From the NCBI GenBank assembly GCA_016718405.1, contig JADKDJ010000014.1:1-25271 (forward strand): DNA of 25,271 nt, given 5' to 3'. Positions 1 to 9,963 of the stretch are shown here, one piece after another; position 1 is the first letter of the stretch, and every line of letters starts with the position of its first letter. The position numbers were made by a program, and so were the translations under genes. The notes beneath the pieces were generated by a model that saw only the letters and a list, made by a program, of their open reading frames with translations, ran no database searches and was not told where the DNA came from. This DNA comes from Candidatus Rhodoferax odensensis (lineage in GTDB: Bacteria; Pseudomonadota; Gammaproteobacteria; Burkholderiales; Burkholderiaceae_C).

Positions 1-2527
1 GGTGGCCTCGGCCGGGCCAATGAACTCACCCGGCACGCCACCAACCCGCGCTGGGGATGGCGCCAGCGCACCAGCGCCTCGACCCGAGTAACCGCGCCTG
101 GCATCAACCTGGGCCTGGTAGTGCGGCGGCGAACTGGCGCTGGCGAAGGCCCGTCGCGCAATCAATTTCAGAGCGCCGGGCCGGCTCGCCGGGTTGCATT
201 TCAGGGTCAAAAAAAAGCGCAGGGTATTGCGCCCGGCGGCCTTCGACTGGTGAGCCACGGCGGGTGATCGGCGCGTTTGAGCAGCTCATCGGCCGGACAC
301 CTGGTGGTCCGCGATCAAAAGTGGCAGCCAATGCTGGGCGTAATGAGGCAGTCCCGGCCTTGGTCGTCGGAACAGGTCATCCAGCAAACAGACCTGGTTG
401 AGACCGCGAGAACTTCTCTCCCACCGCCTCAGATTTGTGCTGGCGCCTGGATCTTCCCGCTCATAATTTCGAGGAACAACACAAACTCGTCGCCGCCCAG
501 CCGCGCCACCGTGTCGCTCGCGCACACCGTTGCAGCAGGCGCGGCGGCGGCTTCCAGCAACAGATCGCCCTTAGCGTCCTGGCTGTCGTTGAGGGTCTTG
601 AAGTTGTCCAGATCCACATACACAAGCGCCGCCTTGCGCCCGTGCGAGCACAGGACACAAGCGCCTGCCTGCGGGCGGTCCAGCAACAGGCGGCAGTTAG
701 GGTAAGTGTCTAGTGCATCGTAGAACGCGAGGTGCTTGCAGTTTCGTCCTCCGCGGCGCAGGAGATGTCGATCAAGGCCTGCAAACATAGTGGGTCGGCA
801 GCTGGTCCGGCCCTCGCCACAGCGGTAATGGTGAGCCACTGCCGGGTCAGATCTCGCCGCTCTTGCGCCGGTTCCAGATCTCCCCCTGCCATGAACCGGC
901 CTCGCCGTAGTTCCCGCGCCATCGCACGCAAAGAAGGCAGCGTCGTAGCGCCGGAGTCAGCAGTCTGGTCGACTGCCCCACCGCCTCCTCCTTGCTGTAG
1001 CCAGTGATCTGCGTGAAGCGCGGTTCACCCCTGCTGAATCACGTGCCTGGCGTCCGGTAACAAACATGCCCTCTTGACGACTCGAACACCGTGGCGGCCA
1101 ACTGCAAGCTCTGCTCGCCGTGCTTGCGCTCGGTGATATCCACCGCCAATCCACCCACCGGGCACTTACCGTCGGGCGCGTAAACGAAAACTTGTTGCTC
1201 AGCCACCAGGAGGTGCCGCCATCAGCGTTGACGGCGGCCTCCTACCACCTCAGTCGGGCCTGCTTGGCCACTGAGCAGGCGCAAGTCGTTCTCGCGCAGA
1301 CGGTCAGCGATATCAAACAGGCGCAAGTTAGTGGTAAGTCTTTCCCCAAAACCCCATCACGCGCAAATCCATACGCCTAGAGAAGTTGTCGCTCACAAAA
1401 ACATAGCGCCCCAGATCATCGCCAGGCCAGGCGGTGACCGCGCTGTTGTCCAGGAACCCGCAACTGCTCGTCACTGCGTTGCTGCATGGCCACCATCGCA
1501 TTGAACTCACGCGCCACCGCGGCCGCTACTCACGGGCCACCCGGGGCGCGCGCACTGGTCGCCCTCGTGCACGGCGTGGGCGGTGGCCTGCCGAGGGCAT
1601 GGGGCACGTGATCCGCCGGGCCAGCCTCACCCGCCAGCACCACCAGCAACAGTACAACGCCAGGCCGGTGAGCACGGCGCGCAAGGCTTCCTGACGCCTT
1701 GGTGTGAAAAGACAGTATCGGGCGGCACGCCGACAAAGGCCACCCAGCCCAAGCTCCGGGCATCGGCACCACCCCGAGGAAAACCAGGTAACACCATCGG
1801 TCGCCGGGCTCTCGAACTCGCCGTCGCGCAGCTCCACGGTTGCCGCGCCGCCTCGGCGTTAGGCCGGGTCCCGGTCGCGCTCCGGGATCGAGGTTGCGCC
1901 AGACCAAGCGGTACAGTCGTCCTGAAAAGCCGTAGCGGCTCTCGCTCGGCAGGAACTCGGCAGGTATGCCTTGCAGGGGTCAAAGCTGGCCAGGTCCAGC
2001 GACGGGTGCCACCGCACCCGCAGGTCCCCCAGCGTCACTCAAGATCGGTGTGCTAATTACGGAGACCCGCTTGCCGGAGATCGGTCCCAGGTGCGGTTGA
2101 CCAACGGTAAAAACGGTGCGCCTTCAGGGAAGCGCTGAAACCATTCGCTGGCGCCAACGTTGACCGAGCGGTTACTCAGCTGCGCCGGGGCCGAGCACAG
2201 CACCAGGTAAGCGGCATCGGTGGCTGACCACGTTGGCCAAGCCGGGACTCAGGGTCTGCGATCGCTGGAGCCTGGGTCGCAGTGGGCGGGGTCTGGCAAT
2301 TTGATGTCGGGCTGCGCGGCCAAGGCTCCAGCATAGCGCGTGCCTGGGCAACCTGGCGGCCGGTGTTATTGACCATGGTCGTGGCCAGCGTACGCAAGCT
2401 GGTCTTGGCGTGCGCAATCGCTTGCTGTCGATTCCAGTGGATATTGAGCCCCGAGTATCAGCGCCAGAGTACTCGACACGGCCATCACCAGTGCCAATAA
2501 GATGGGCGCGGATGGTCGCGCGTGCAT
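1..2527 (-). CDS. Membrane-bound PAS-GGDEF-EAL sensor, 3' end outside window, multiply frameshifted
   Basis: Predicted c-di-GMP turnover protein at the inner membrane. Reading inward from an ATG at 2527, there is one TM segment (LALVMAVSSTLALIL), then an extracytoplasmic sensor domain of unclear type (about 2420-1750, including SEWFQRFPEGAPFLPLVNRTW split over frames). A second TM lies near 1650. A HAMP-like end follows near 1500 (VAREFNAMVAMQQRSDEQLR). PAS regions lie at about 1440-1100, with a DITERK end at 1140, and about 1100-740, with FTQITGYSKEEAVGQ. A GGDEF domain follows (YVDLDNFKTLND, then ARLGGDEFV near 500). The EAL domain begins with EALVRWRHPQRG near 75 and leaves the window. The RxxD inhibition site before GGDEF reads CASD here, so it may be lost or misread. 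Many one-base indels split the gene, yet domain order is preserved. The domain call is strong; the exact sensor-domain family is not settled. Confidence 0.8.
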
Positions 2528-2695
2528 AGCGTCAACCCGTGGTTCCCAATGCGCCTGGCAAGACCATCAATCCCCTGCTCCCATGCTGCGTGTGCGTGGG
2601 GTAAGGATAGCCGCTATCGATTGCCCATGCACAGCGGCGCGGATCATACACGACGCAGCGACGGACCGACGGCAAATACCGCGCTGACTTGGCGG

Positions 2696-3045
2696 CTATC
2701 TGGCCAACTTGACCTCAGTACGCAGCGCTCGCCCGGGACTCCCGCTCGGCAATGAACTTGACCTTGTCGCCGATCTGAATCTTGTCCAGCACCGACGGAT
2801 CCTTGATGGGAAGACCGTGGTCATGGCGGGCATCCCCAAGTGCCGGATGGCGCTATGCTGGATAGTCCAGTCGGCCGGTTTCAGGAACACTTTACGAACG
2901 GTGCCGTCGGCGACATGTTTTGGCCGGAACAACTCTGACGCCAGGCGTGTCGCCCCCCTGCGCAGTACTTTGCGCCAAAACGCCCGACAGGGCCACGGCG
3001 AGCGCGAGCGCCAGCACGGCTAACGCGAGATGGAGAGTGACTCAA
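2696..3045 (-). CDS. cusF: CusF-like periplasmic copper-binding protein
   Basis: Small secreted metal-binding protein of the CusF type, which in the family hands Cu(I)/Ag(I) to the CusB/CusA pump. After a hydrophobic signal segment (LALAVLALALAVALSGVLA) the mature part reads ADGTVRKV, then TIQHSAIRHLGMPAMTTVF. This matches the CusF fold, with a His and two Met ligands (GMPAMT). The family's usual Trp next to the metal site is Met here. After one restored base it continues IKDPSVLDKIQIGDKVKF. The chosen start is TTG at 3045, nine bases after a perfect AGGAGG (3060-3055) that directly follows the DUF411 stop. The stop is at 2696 in the frame of the first half, or near 2715 after correction. It is the last gene of the cus operon. 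Frameshifts lie near 2805 and in the signal region. The family call is confident; the exact ends are not. Confidence 0.8.
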
Positions 3046-3060
3046 GAAGTGATGCCTCCT

Positions 3061-3524
3061 TTAAGGGTAAGACTGGTAAATCGTACCGCCATCGGCTTTG
3101 ACCCAGGAGCACATCGTAAGGGTCTTGCGACCGCCATAAACACCATATCCATGCCAGGCGGGCCAACCGGCATGCCGGGACTGCAGCCAGACCCAACGCT
3201 GATGGCCAGCTCACGCAAGAGGCGCTGGATCCCACGCACCGGCACGTGACCTTCGATCACATAGCCACCCACCCGAGCAGTGTGGCAGAGCCGGGCTTCT
3301 TAGGCGTACCCAACTTGGCGCGTGGGCCGTTGTTGCCGGTGTCAAACACGCGCACGGTGATGCCAGCCTGTTGCACGATCGCAATCCAGTCCTTGGCAGC
3401 CGCAGTTGGGGGTCCCTTCCAGACTTCCATCAGGGGGCGGCGGTGGCGTCGCCAGACACCGCCGCCGGAAAGCCCAGCCGCCGCCAGCAGCCAACGCCGT
3501 CGATTCGTCAGTTTGCCTACGCAC
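3061..3524 (-). CDS. DUF411 family metal-associated secreted protein
   Basis: A DUF411 protein, a family often found beside copper-resistance genes; its biochemical role is not established. The N-terminus has a twin-arginine-like or ordinary export signal (RRWLLAAAGLSGGG). Next comes MEVWKG and a cysteine motif read as C-G-C(-C) followed by KDWIAIVQQAGITVRVFDT (bases 3425-3350). The diagnostic later segment is YVIEGHVPVRGIQRLL, then PGMPVG and DPYDVLL. The end, VKADGGTIYQSYP then stop at 3061, is typical for the family. The likely start is GTG at 3524, overlapping the TAG of the upstream gene by eight bases; TTG at 3530 is an alternative. It has at least four one-base breaks. Its position between an unknown periplasmic protein and cusF suggests periplasmic copper handling, which is inference from context. 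Confidence 0.82.
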
Positions 3525-4044
3525 GGTCAATCCCTTTCGCGGTGACAAGTCTACTGGCGGATTGGGACCCACGCAACTCAGTGATGTGCGTGTTCGTCCG
3601 CAACCCCCCGGCTAGCGTGAAGCGCGCCTGCTCGGTAAGCTTGCCCGACATGATGATGGCCACCACCGCTTTCATGTCCGGGCTGGAAAGGCGTACTCTC
3701 CAGCCCCTTTCAAGCGGTTGTCGCCGTCTGGCACCAGTGTCACCGTGGCCTTGGAAGCTTGCCAGCGAGCAGCGTTACCGTGCCGCTGGCGATGGCCGTG
3801 GCGATCGCCGCGGCGTGATCGGTCACAAACACACCCGCACCGGGTTCTCCTTGACCTCCTTGCTGTTCTTGACCAGCACCAACTCGAAATGGTAAATGCC
3901 TGCCATGCGCAACTGGACACCGTTGGGCGCTTTCGCATGGTATCCAGCGTGGCATCATCATTGCCCAAGCGGGTGTGAGTGGCGCGGCCAGCGTGAAGGT
4001 GCAGCGAGCAGCATGGCGGCTGGATTTGAAGGGATCAACTTCAT
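3517..4044 (-). CDS. Unknown periplasmic protein downstream of cusA
   Basis: I do not recognise a named family. The gene starts at ATG 4044 (MKLIPSNPAAMLLAA) with an AAGGA ribosome site just upstream, 51 bases after the cusA stop. An export signal (LHLHAGRA region, one missing base) leads to the mature part. Read over frames it includes DDATLDTMRK, RMAGIYHFELVLVKN, VFVTDHA, SGTVTLLAGK and KATVTLVPDGDNRLKGAGEY. Then come KAVVAIIMSGKLTEQARFTL and a C-terminal tail ending at TAG 3517. At about 175 residues, rich in short beta-type stretches and without cysteines in the core, it looks like a secreted beta-sandwich protein. Co-transcription with cusA, DUF411 and cusF suggests a periplasmic metal role. 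That role is inference only. Confidence 0.6.
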
Positions 4045-4094
4045 TGCGGTTTCCTTCTCGGTTGTGGCCCTTGCCGGGTCCGGTTTCAGTGACA

Positions 4095-6806
4095 TCAATA
4101 GTTCTCGGTGCCGCGCGTTTCGAGCAAGCGCGCCAGGGCTTCTCGCCCCACAGCCAAAACATCAGCGGGGTGAGCAAACTGTCGAGCAGGGTAGAGCTAA
4201 CCAGCCCGCCAAAAATCACCACTGCCACCGGGTGCAGCACCTCTTTACCTGGTGCGTCGGCGGACACCAACAGCGGCACCAAAGCAAAGGCGGCCACCAG
4301 CGCCGTCATCAGCACGGGGGTCAGGCGTTCTAGCGAGCCGCGCACAATCATCTTTTGGCCAAAGATCTCGCCTTCAAAGGCGCACAGGTTGATGTAGTGG
4401 CTGATCTTCAAAATGCCGTTGCGTGTGGCAATGCCGGTGAGCGTAATAAAGCCCACCAGTGCCGCCACGGAGAGCGGTTGGCCCGAGATCCACAACGCAA
4501 TAACGCTGCCCACCAGTGCCAAGGGGATGTTGCCCATGATGATGGCCGTGAGCACCACCGAGCGGTATCGGCTGTACAGCACTAAAAAGATCATGGTGAG
4601 CGAGATGGTCGCCAACACCGCAATCAGGCGCGCGGCTTGCTCCTGGGCCTGAAACTGGCCCTCCAGCGCGGTGAAGTAACCCTCCGGCAGTGCCTTGGCG
4701 GCCAGCTCGGCGCGAATGGCCGTAATCACCTTCGACATATCGGTGCCATCGGTGTTGGCCGAGATCACAATGCGTCGGCGCGCGTTTTCACGGCTGACCT
4801 GGTTGGGGCCATCACTGTCCTCCAGTGTGGCCAGTTGGGATAGGGGCACATGGCCGGTGGGTGTCTCGATCAGCAGGTTAGACAGCTCCTGCAAGCTGCG
4901 CCCCGACTCCGGCAAGCGCACCACCAAATCAAAGCGGCGGTTGCCCTCCACCAGTTGGGTTACTTTTTCGCCCTCAATCATTTGCTCCAGCGAGCGCAAC
5001 AGCGGGCCCGGGGCCACGCCATAACGCGCTACCTTCTCGTAGTCCAGGCGAATTTTGATTTGCGGAATCAAAACCTGCTTTTCGATTTGCAGGTCGGTCA
5101 CGCCGGGAATTTGACCCAGGCGGGTGCGCAAGTCGGTGGCCAGGCCGCGCAGTGTGTCCAGGTCATCGCCATATATTTTGAGCGCAATCTGGGCACGAAC
5201 GCCCGATAGCAGGTGGTCCAGTCGGTGCGATATGGGTTGGCCTACGTTGCTATTGGCGGGCAACACGGCCAGGCGGGCACGAATGTCGCCAATGATGGCC
5301 TCGCGCGTGCGCTCGGAGGCTTTCAGGTCCACATCCATCTCGGTGTAGTGCACGCCCTCGGCATGTTCGTCCAGTTCGGCGCGACCGGTGCGCCGCCCGA
5401 CCTTGGTCACCTCGGGCACCTGGCCACCATCTGCTCGGCCAGCGTGCCAATGCGGTTGGACTCGGCCAGCGAGGTGCCGGGGTTCAGAATCACATTCACC
5501 GTGCTGGCAATGACTTCGGCCACCGGCAAGGGTTGCTTCAGCGCACTGTTGAGTCTGAGGCGGCGCAGCACGTTTTCCACGCCCACCACCGCATCGTCCA
5601 CCAGCTCACCAATCGCAATCGCCAAGCCACCCAGGGTCATGGTGTTGATGGACAAGCCCATGTAATGGAATACCAGCGCGGTAACCAGCAGCGACACCGG
5701 AATGGCGGTCAGTGATATCAGCGTGGTGCGCACATTGAGCAAAAACAAGAACAAAATCACCGCCACCAAATGGCTCCGTCGCGCAAGGCTTCTTCTACGT
5801 TTTTGACCGAATGCTCAATGAAGTCGGCCTGCTTGAACAAAAACTCCGGCGCCGCCATGCCTGTGGGCAAGCCCTTGGAGAGATCCGCCATGGCCTGCTC
5901 TACCGCACGGGTCAACACCACGCTGTCGGCACTGGGTTGCTTTTGCACCGACAACACCACGGCGGGTTTGCCGTTGTAGCCCGCGTCGCCACGCTTGTTG
6001 GCGGCGGCCAGCTTCACGTCGGCCACTTGCTTGAGCAAAATGGGTTGGCCGTTCTTTACCGTGACCACCAGGTTTTGCAGATCTTCGATACGGCTGGTGC
6101 GGCCAATTTGGCGAATCAAATATTCGCGCCCTTGGGCCTCCAAAAAGCCACCGCTGGTGTTGGCGCCAAAGTCTTTCAGGGCGGTGTCCAGCTTTTCGCG
6201 CTCCACACCCAGTGCCTGGAGCTGCGCGGGGTTAATCTCCACCCGGTACTGTTTGACTTCACCACCAATCGGAATGACCTGGGCCACGCCTGGAATATTG
6301 AGCAAACGCGGGCGCATCACCCAGTCGGCATACTCGCGTACCTGCATCGGGCTGACCTTGGCCGGGTCCGCGGGCAGGGCGATGAGCAAAATTTCACCCA
6401 TGATGGACGAGATGGGCCCCAACTGCGGCACCACGCCGGGGGGCAACTGCTCACGCACCAGGTTGAGCCGCTCGCTCACTTGCTGGCGGTTGCGGTAAAT
6501 GTCGGACCCCCATTCAAACTCCACATACACAATGGACAAACCCACGCCCGAGACCGAGCGCACCCGGCTCACGCCGGGCATGCCGTTCATGCTGGATTCC
6601 ACCGGGGCGGTGACCAATTGCTCGACCTCTTCCGGGGCCATGCCGCCCACTTCGGTCATTAAGGTAACGGTGGGTTTGTTGAGATCGGGGAACACGTCTA
6701 CCGGCATTTTTTGTACGGTAAACACACCGTAGACCACCAGTAGCAGGGCAATTCCCAGCACGATCAGGCGCTGCTTGAGGCTGGTGTGGATGATGAAGTC
6801 GAACAT
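4095..6806 (-). CDS. cusA: CusA/CzcA heavy-metal RND efflux pump, internally deleted
   Basis: Inner-membrane proton-driven RND pump of the CusA/CzcA family, the motor of the CusCBA Cu(I)/Ag(I) exporter. ATG 6806 (MFDFIIHTSLKQR) is preceded by AGGA at good spacing; an upstream TTG at 6821 is less likely. TM1 is followed by LPVDVFPDLN-like KMPVDVFPDLNKPTV, VSGVGLSIVYVEFEWG and RPRLLNIPGVAQVIPIGGEV. The TM4 proton-relay motif GLAIAIGELVDDAVVGVEN is intact. The C-terminal half has VGRRTGRAELDEHAEG, GQPISHRLDHLLSGVRAQIA, GFITLTGIATRNGILKISHY and HPVAVVIFGGL, ending TRGTENY at 4095. Two one-base gaps (near 5762 and 5425) sit in homopolymers. Near 5503 the text jumps in frame from PVAEVIAS to TVNVILNPGTSLAES, skipping TM5-TM7 and the start of the second periplasmic loop. 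The product is about 903 residues against about 1020-1050 in the family. Confidence 0.93.
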
Positions 6807-6867
6807 GAAAATCCTATTCAATTGGGGTCAGAGCACATCGCTGCGCGATTGGTCTGATCCGCAAGGT

Positions 6868-8050
6868 CTATCGAATTTGTGCCAGCAAATTGGCACCTTC
6901 AGACACCACCCGTTCACCGCTGGCGATGCCTTGGGTCAGCGCCACGGCACCGGCGTCCAGGGCTTGTGCGACCACGCGGCGCGGGGCAAAACGCTCAGGC
7001 GCCACATGCACCCACACCACGGTGTCGCCCGCGCTGTTGCGCGCTACGGCGGCGTGCGGTACGGCGGTGCCTGGGGTGGTGCGGCTGGTTTTGGCAATCA
7101 CCTTCACCGCTTGGCCCACCGCCACTGGAGCGTTTTGGGACTTGACGCGAAACAGCAAGGGCAGGGCTTGCTCGCGTAACTGCTGCCCACCGCCTACAAA
7201 TTGCAATTCGAGGGCACCACCCACCAGGGGTACGCTGGCGCTTTGAATGCCGTTGACCAAACTGGCGTCATAGGCCAGTGCCTCGACGCTCAGGCGTGCG
7301 GGGTCCACAATTTCCAGCAGGGTCTCGCTGGCTTCGACCACTTGGCCGTTGACAACACCCATGGCGCTGATCACGCCCGATGCGGGTGCCACCAGGGCTT
7401 CGGCTTCGCCAAACCACCCGCCACCGCGGCGCGCCGCTTTTGCAACGATTGCAACTCCAATTGGCTGGCTGCAATGTCCTTTTGTGGCACGGCGCCTGCG
7501 AGCTGGGCGTAACGCGCGGTTTTGGCGCTGGCAATGGCCAGCTGCGCTTCCAGGTCGGCCAGCGCAGCGCGCTGGTTGCCGCGCTCCACACTGCCAATAC
7601 TGGGGCGCAACCACAGCAGGATCTGGCCCTTCACCACTTTTTGACCTAAGAGCGGCACACCCTTGGGGCCTGCCTCAATGCGTCCGCCCTGGCTGGCTTG
7701 TACGCGACCCCCGGCATTGGGGTCGGCCACCACGCGGCCATTAAGCTCCAGGGTGGCGGGCAGGTCGGTCACCTGTGCCAGCACGGTGCGAATGCCCAGC
7801 TGGCGCTGCACTTCCTTGGGCACAAACAGGCTGCCATCGGGCAGGCGCTGGGCAGAGGCGCTTTCGATCCGCCGGGCCGGTCCCCACGGCCCGGGCAGCG
7901 CCCGGCGGCCTGCGCCGCGGAGTCACCAGCGGGCTTCTTGTCCTGGCTGTGGTCTTCGTCGCCATGGGCCCAGCTCGGCACAGTGGTGAGGCCAAGCGCA
8001 CACCATGGGGCGGCGGTGGCCAGGCGTTTCAAGTCCGGTTTGCGTTGCAT
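6868..8050 (-). CDS. cusB: CusB-like periplasmic adaptor (membrane fusion protein)
   Basis: Periplasmic adaptor joining CusA to the outer-membrane channel CusC. The start is ATG 8050 (MQRKPDLKRLATAAPW), which gives a signal peptide followed by an acidic/His motif, WAHGDEDHSQDKK. The barrel and lipoyl parts appear as FVPKEVQRQLGIRTVLAQV, TLELNGRVVADPNAGGRV, IEAGPKGVPLLGQKVVKGQI and LVAPASGVISAMGVVNGQVV. The helical hairpin lies between them (AALADLEAQLAIASAKTARY and following). The C-terminal part has IAKTSRTTPGTAVPHAAVA and ends GERVVSEGANLLAQIR at 6868. Frameshifts lie near 7900 and 7410. The start overlaps the preceding gene by about 22 bases, and the stop is 61 bases before the cusA ATG, so the genes are co-transcribed. 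The substrate assignment rests on the neighbours cusF, DUF411 and cusRS. Confidence 0.88.
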
Positions 8051-8640
8051 CGGTGCGCTTTCGTTAAAGGAGCGCTCTGACGCGCGGCGCGACGCCGACG
8101 CCTGGCGATGAAACCCAGCGCGGCCAGCGCCAGGACGACCGCGCCCGACCAGACCACCGATGTGCCGGAGACACGCGCTCCCGGTGGCGAGCCCGGCGCA
8201 GCACCGCTGGCGGGCCCCACTTCCAGCGTGGCGTCCAGCAGATCCGTAACGTCGTAGGCTTGCACCGTCATGGTCAGCGCGTGTTTGCCGGGCCGGGTCG
8301 GCGAAACGGCCGCAACCGTGTACACCGCAGGCGCCACTTCCAGTGGCGACAGCTTTCAGGTACCACTCTCGACCTCGATCTGGGCCTTGGCCACGGGCGC
8401 GTCGCTTGCCGTATCGGTCCAGATAGAGGCGCAGGACCCTGCCTTCGAGCACGCCGACCAGCTCAAATTGGTCGGTTTGGCTGCCTCAGACGCTGCGCTG
8501 CAGACACCATGGCTGATGCCGGTGCCGGTGCCGATGCCGATGCCGCTGCCGCTGGCGCGGCGCCGCGGTCTTCGTCACCATGGGCCCAGGCCCGTATTCG
8601 CACTAACAAGAGCCCAAGCAAGCAGAACAAATCGGTTCAG
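8029..8640 (-). CDS. Unknown membrane-anchored protein with HGDED motif, between cusC and cusB
   Basis: I do not recognise a named family. Read across several one-base breaks, it starts near 8640 (LNRFVLLAWALVSANTG, a signal-like segment). An extracytoplasmic WAHGDEDRG motif follows, then a low-complexity Ala/Pro/Ser linker (8575-8515). A beta-rich region comes next: KPTQFELVGVLEGRVLRLYL, APVAKAQIEVESGTLK, then PAVYTVAAVSPTRPGKHALT and VQAYDVTDLLDATLEVG. One C-terminal TM (VVWSGAVVLALAALGFIA) is followed by a basic RRRRRAAR anchor and the stop at 8029. This predicts a periplasmic domain held by a C-terminal TM, about 200 residues long. It overlaps the cusB start, so coupled expression and a role in the efflux operon are likely. 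The start codon is not certain, because the first codon visible in frame is CTG. Confidence 0.65.
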
Positions 8641-8661
8641 GCATCACTCCCAAGGATTGAT

Positions 8662-9892
8662 TCAGTCGTGAGACGCTGCCGCCTCGGCCACGCGCTGACG
8701 CTGCACCGCAGTTCCGGACTCCCAGGCCGACGCGCGGGCGCTCAACAGGGAGGGGCAATCGGATTCGCCCAGCGCGTAGGATTTCTCAGTCAGGCGCAAG
8801 GTGTCGGCCGTCAGATCGCGCCGGGTCAATGCGCGCGCCAGTTGGGTACGAGCCTGTTGCAACTCGGCGCGCTCACGCTGCACGTCCTGGGCCACCCGTT
8901 GACGTGTCACAACCAGTTCAGCCTCGGCCTGGTCCACCTCGGCCTGCGCGGCAAAACCGTCCTGGCGCACCTGTGCGCCGGACGAAAAGGGCAGCGTGAG
9001 TTTGATTCCCACAGCATGGGTATAGGCACTGGCAGAGTCATCGCGCTCACGGGCCCAATGCAGGGCCAGCTCAGGCGCTTCACGCCGCGTTTGCTGCGCC
9101 AGCGCAAGGCGTGCCTGCGCCAGTTGCAGCGCGCTGCTGGCGGCCTGCAACACGGGATGTGTCGCGTCGGGCTCGGCCACGCTGGTCGCCACTTCATCGC
9201 CCAGCATGCTGGGCGCATCCTGACCGGTGAGCACGCGATAGTTCTGCTCGCCCACACGCACAACGGCTTGTGCTTCGGCCAGGTCCGCCTGCGCCAGGAG
9301 ATGCTCGTTGTGGGCGAGGTTGGCATCCAGGCGCGCCACTTCCCCCTCGCGCAGGCGCCGCTGCACGTCGGCCAGCAGCGTCCCTGCAGTCTGTTCCCGC
9401 CGCTGTGCCAGGGCCATCTGTTGGCGCGCCTGCGCCAGCGACCACCACAGTGCGCGCAGCTCACCGGCGATTTGCAAGCGCAACGCGGCGCGCCGGGCGG
9501 CCAGCTCCGTGACGGCGCGCTCGGCCTCCATGCCGCGCGCGGCGCGCTGGCCCGGGCGCCACAAGGGGGTGGCCAGTTCAAACTCAAGGCGCGCTTGCCC
9601 GCGTTGCTGTTGAAGCGGTCGGTGGTGTTGGACAGGGACGCCGTTGCTTAAGCGCGGGTGTCAAGGCGCGTGCGGCCTCGGCGCGGGCCAAGGCCTCGCC
9701 TTGACGCGCCGCAAACGACACCGCCAGCGGATGCCGCGCCTGGGCCTGTTCCAAGGCCTGCGCCAAGGTCTGAGCTTGCGCCGTGGCAGCGCCAAGCGAC
9801 AGAGCGCACCCCAAGGCCAGCAGGCCCATGGATCGCCAGGCTGCAGTCACCGGACAATGGCGGGGTTGACGCAAAATCGGGAACACAGGCAT
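8662..9892 (-). CDS. cusC: CusC-like TolC-family outer-membrane efflux channel
   Basis: Outer-membrane channel of the CusC/CzcC (TolC/OEP) family, exit duct of the CusCBA complex. ATG 9892 (MPVFPILRQPRH) is followed by a signal peptide (LLALGCALSLGAATAQAQ). The first OEP repeat starts TLAQALEQAQARHPLAVSFA. After a frameshifted stretch at 9650-9590 the long helical region runs to the end: ELAARRAALRLQIAGELRAL, LREGEVARLDANLAHNEHLL, then a second repeat PVLQAASSALQLAQARLALA and HAVGIKLTLPFSSGA. The apparent stop at 8662 follows EAAASHD. One added base would restore LNQSLGVMP, a usual family ending, so the true end may lie slightly further left and touch the next gene. It is the first gene of the minus-strand operon, divergent from cusR. 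The substrate class is inferred from its neighbours. Confidence 0.87.
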
Positions 9893-9963
9893 GGCGAGTC
9901 GTGTGCATGGAAAGAAGTTGCGCCCAGTTTGCCGCGAGCGCCCCAACAAACAGGTGACGGCCA

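Noticed and set aside
5811..6662. A 283-codon open frame on the + strand inside cusA
   Set aside because: It lies antisense to a strongly conserved part of CusA and its product is His/Gly/Arg-rich without family features, as expected for a shadow frame in GC-rich DNA.
8515..8575. Short tandem-like CCGATG/CCGCTG repeat as a regulatory or CRISPR-like repeat
   Set aside because: It encodes the Ala/Pro/Ser linker of the unknown protein between cusC and cusB; the units are six bases, imperfect and coding.
8260..9651. A 463-codon open frame on the + strand opposite cusC and its downstream neighbour
   Set aside because: The minus strand encodes a clear TolC-family protein here; the plus product is a low-complexity shadow rich in Gln, Gly, Arg and Leu.
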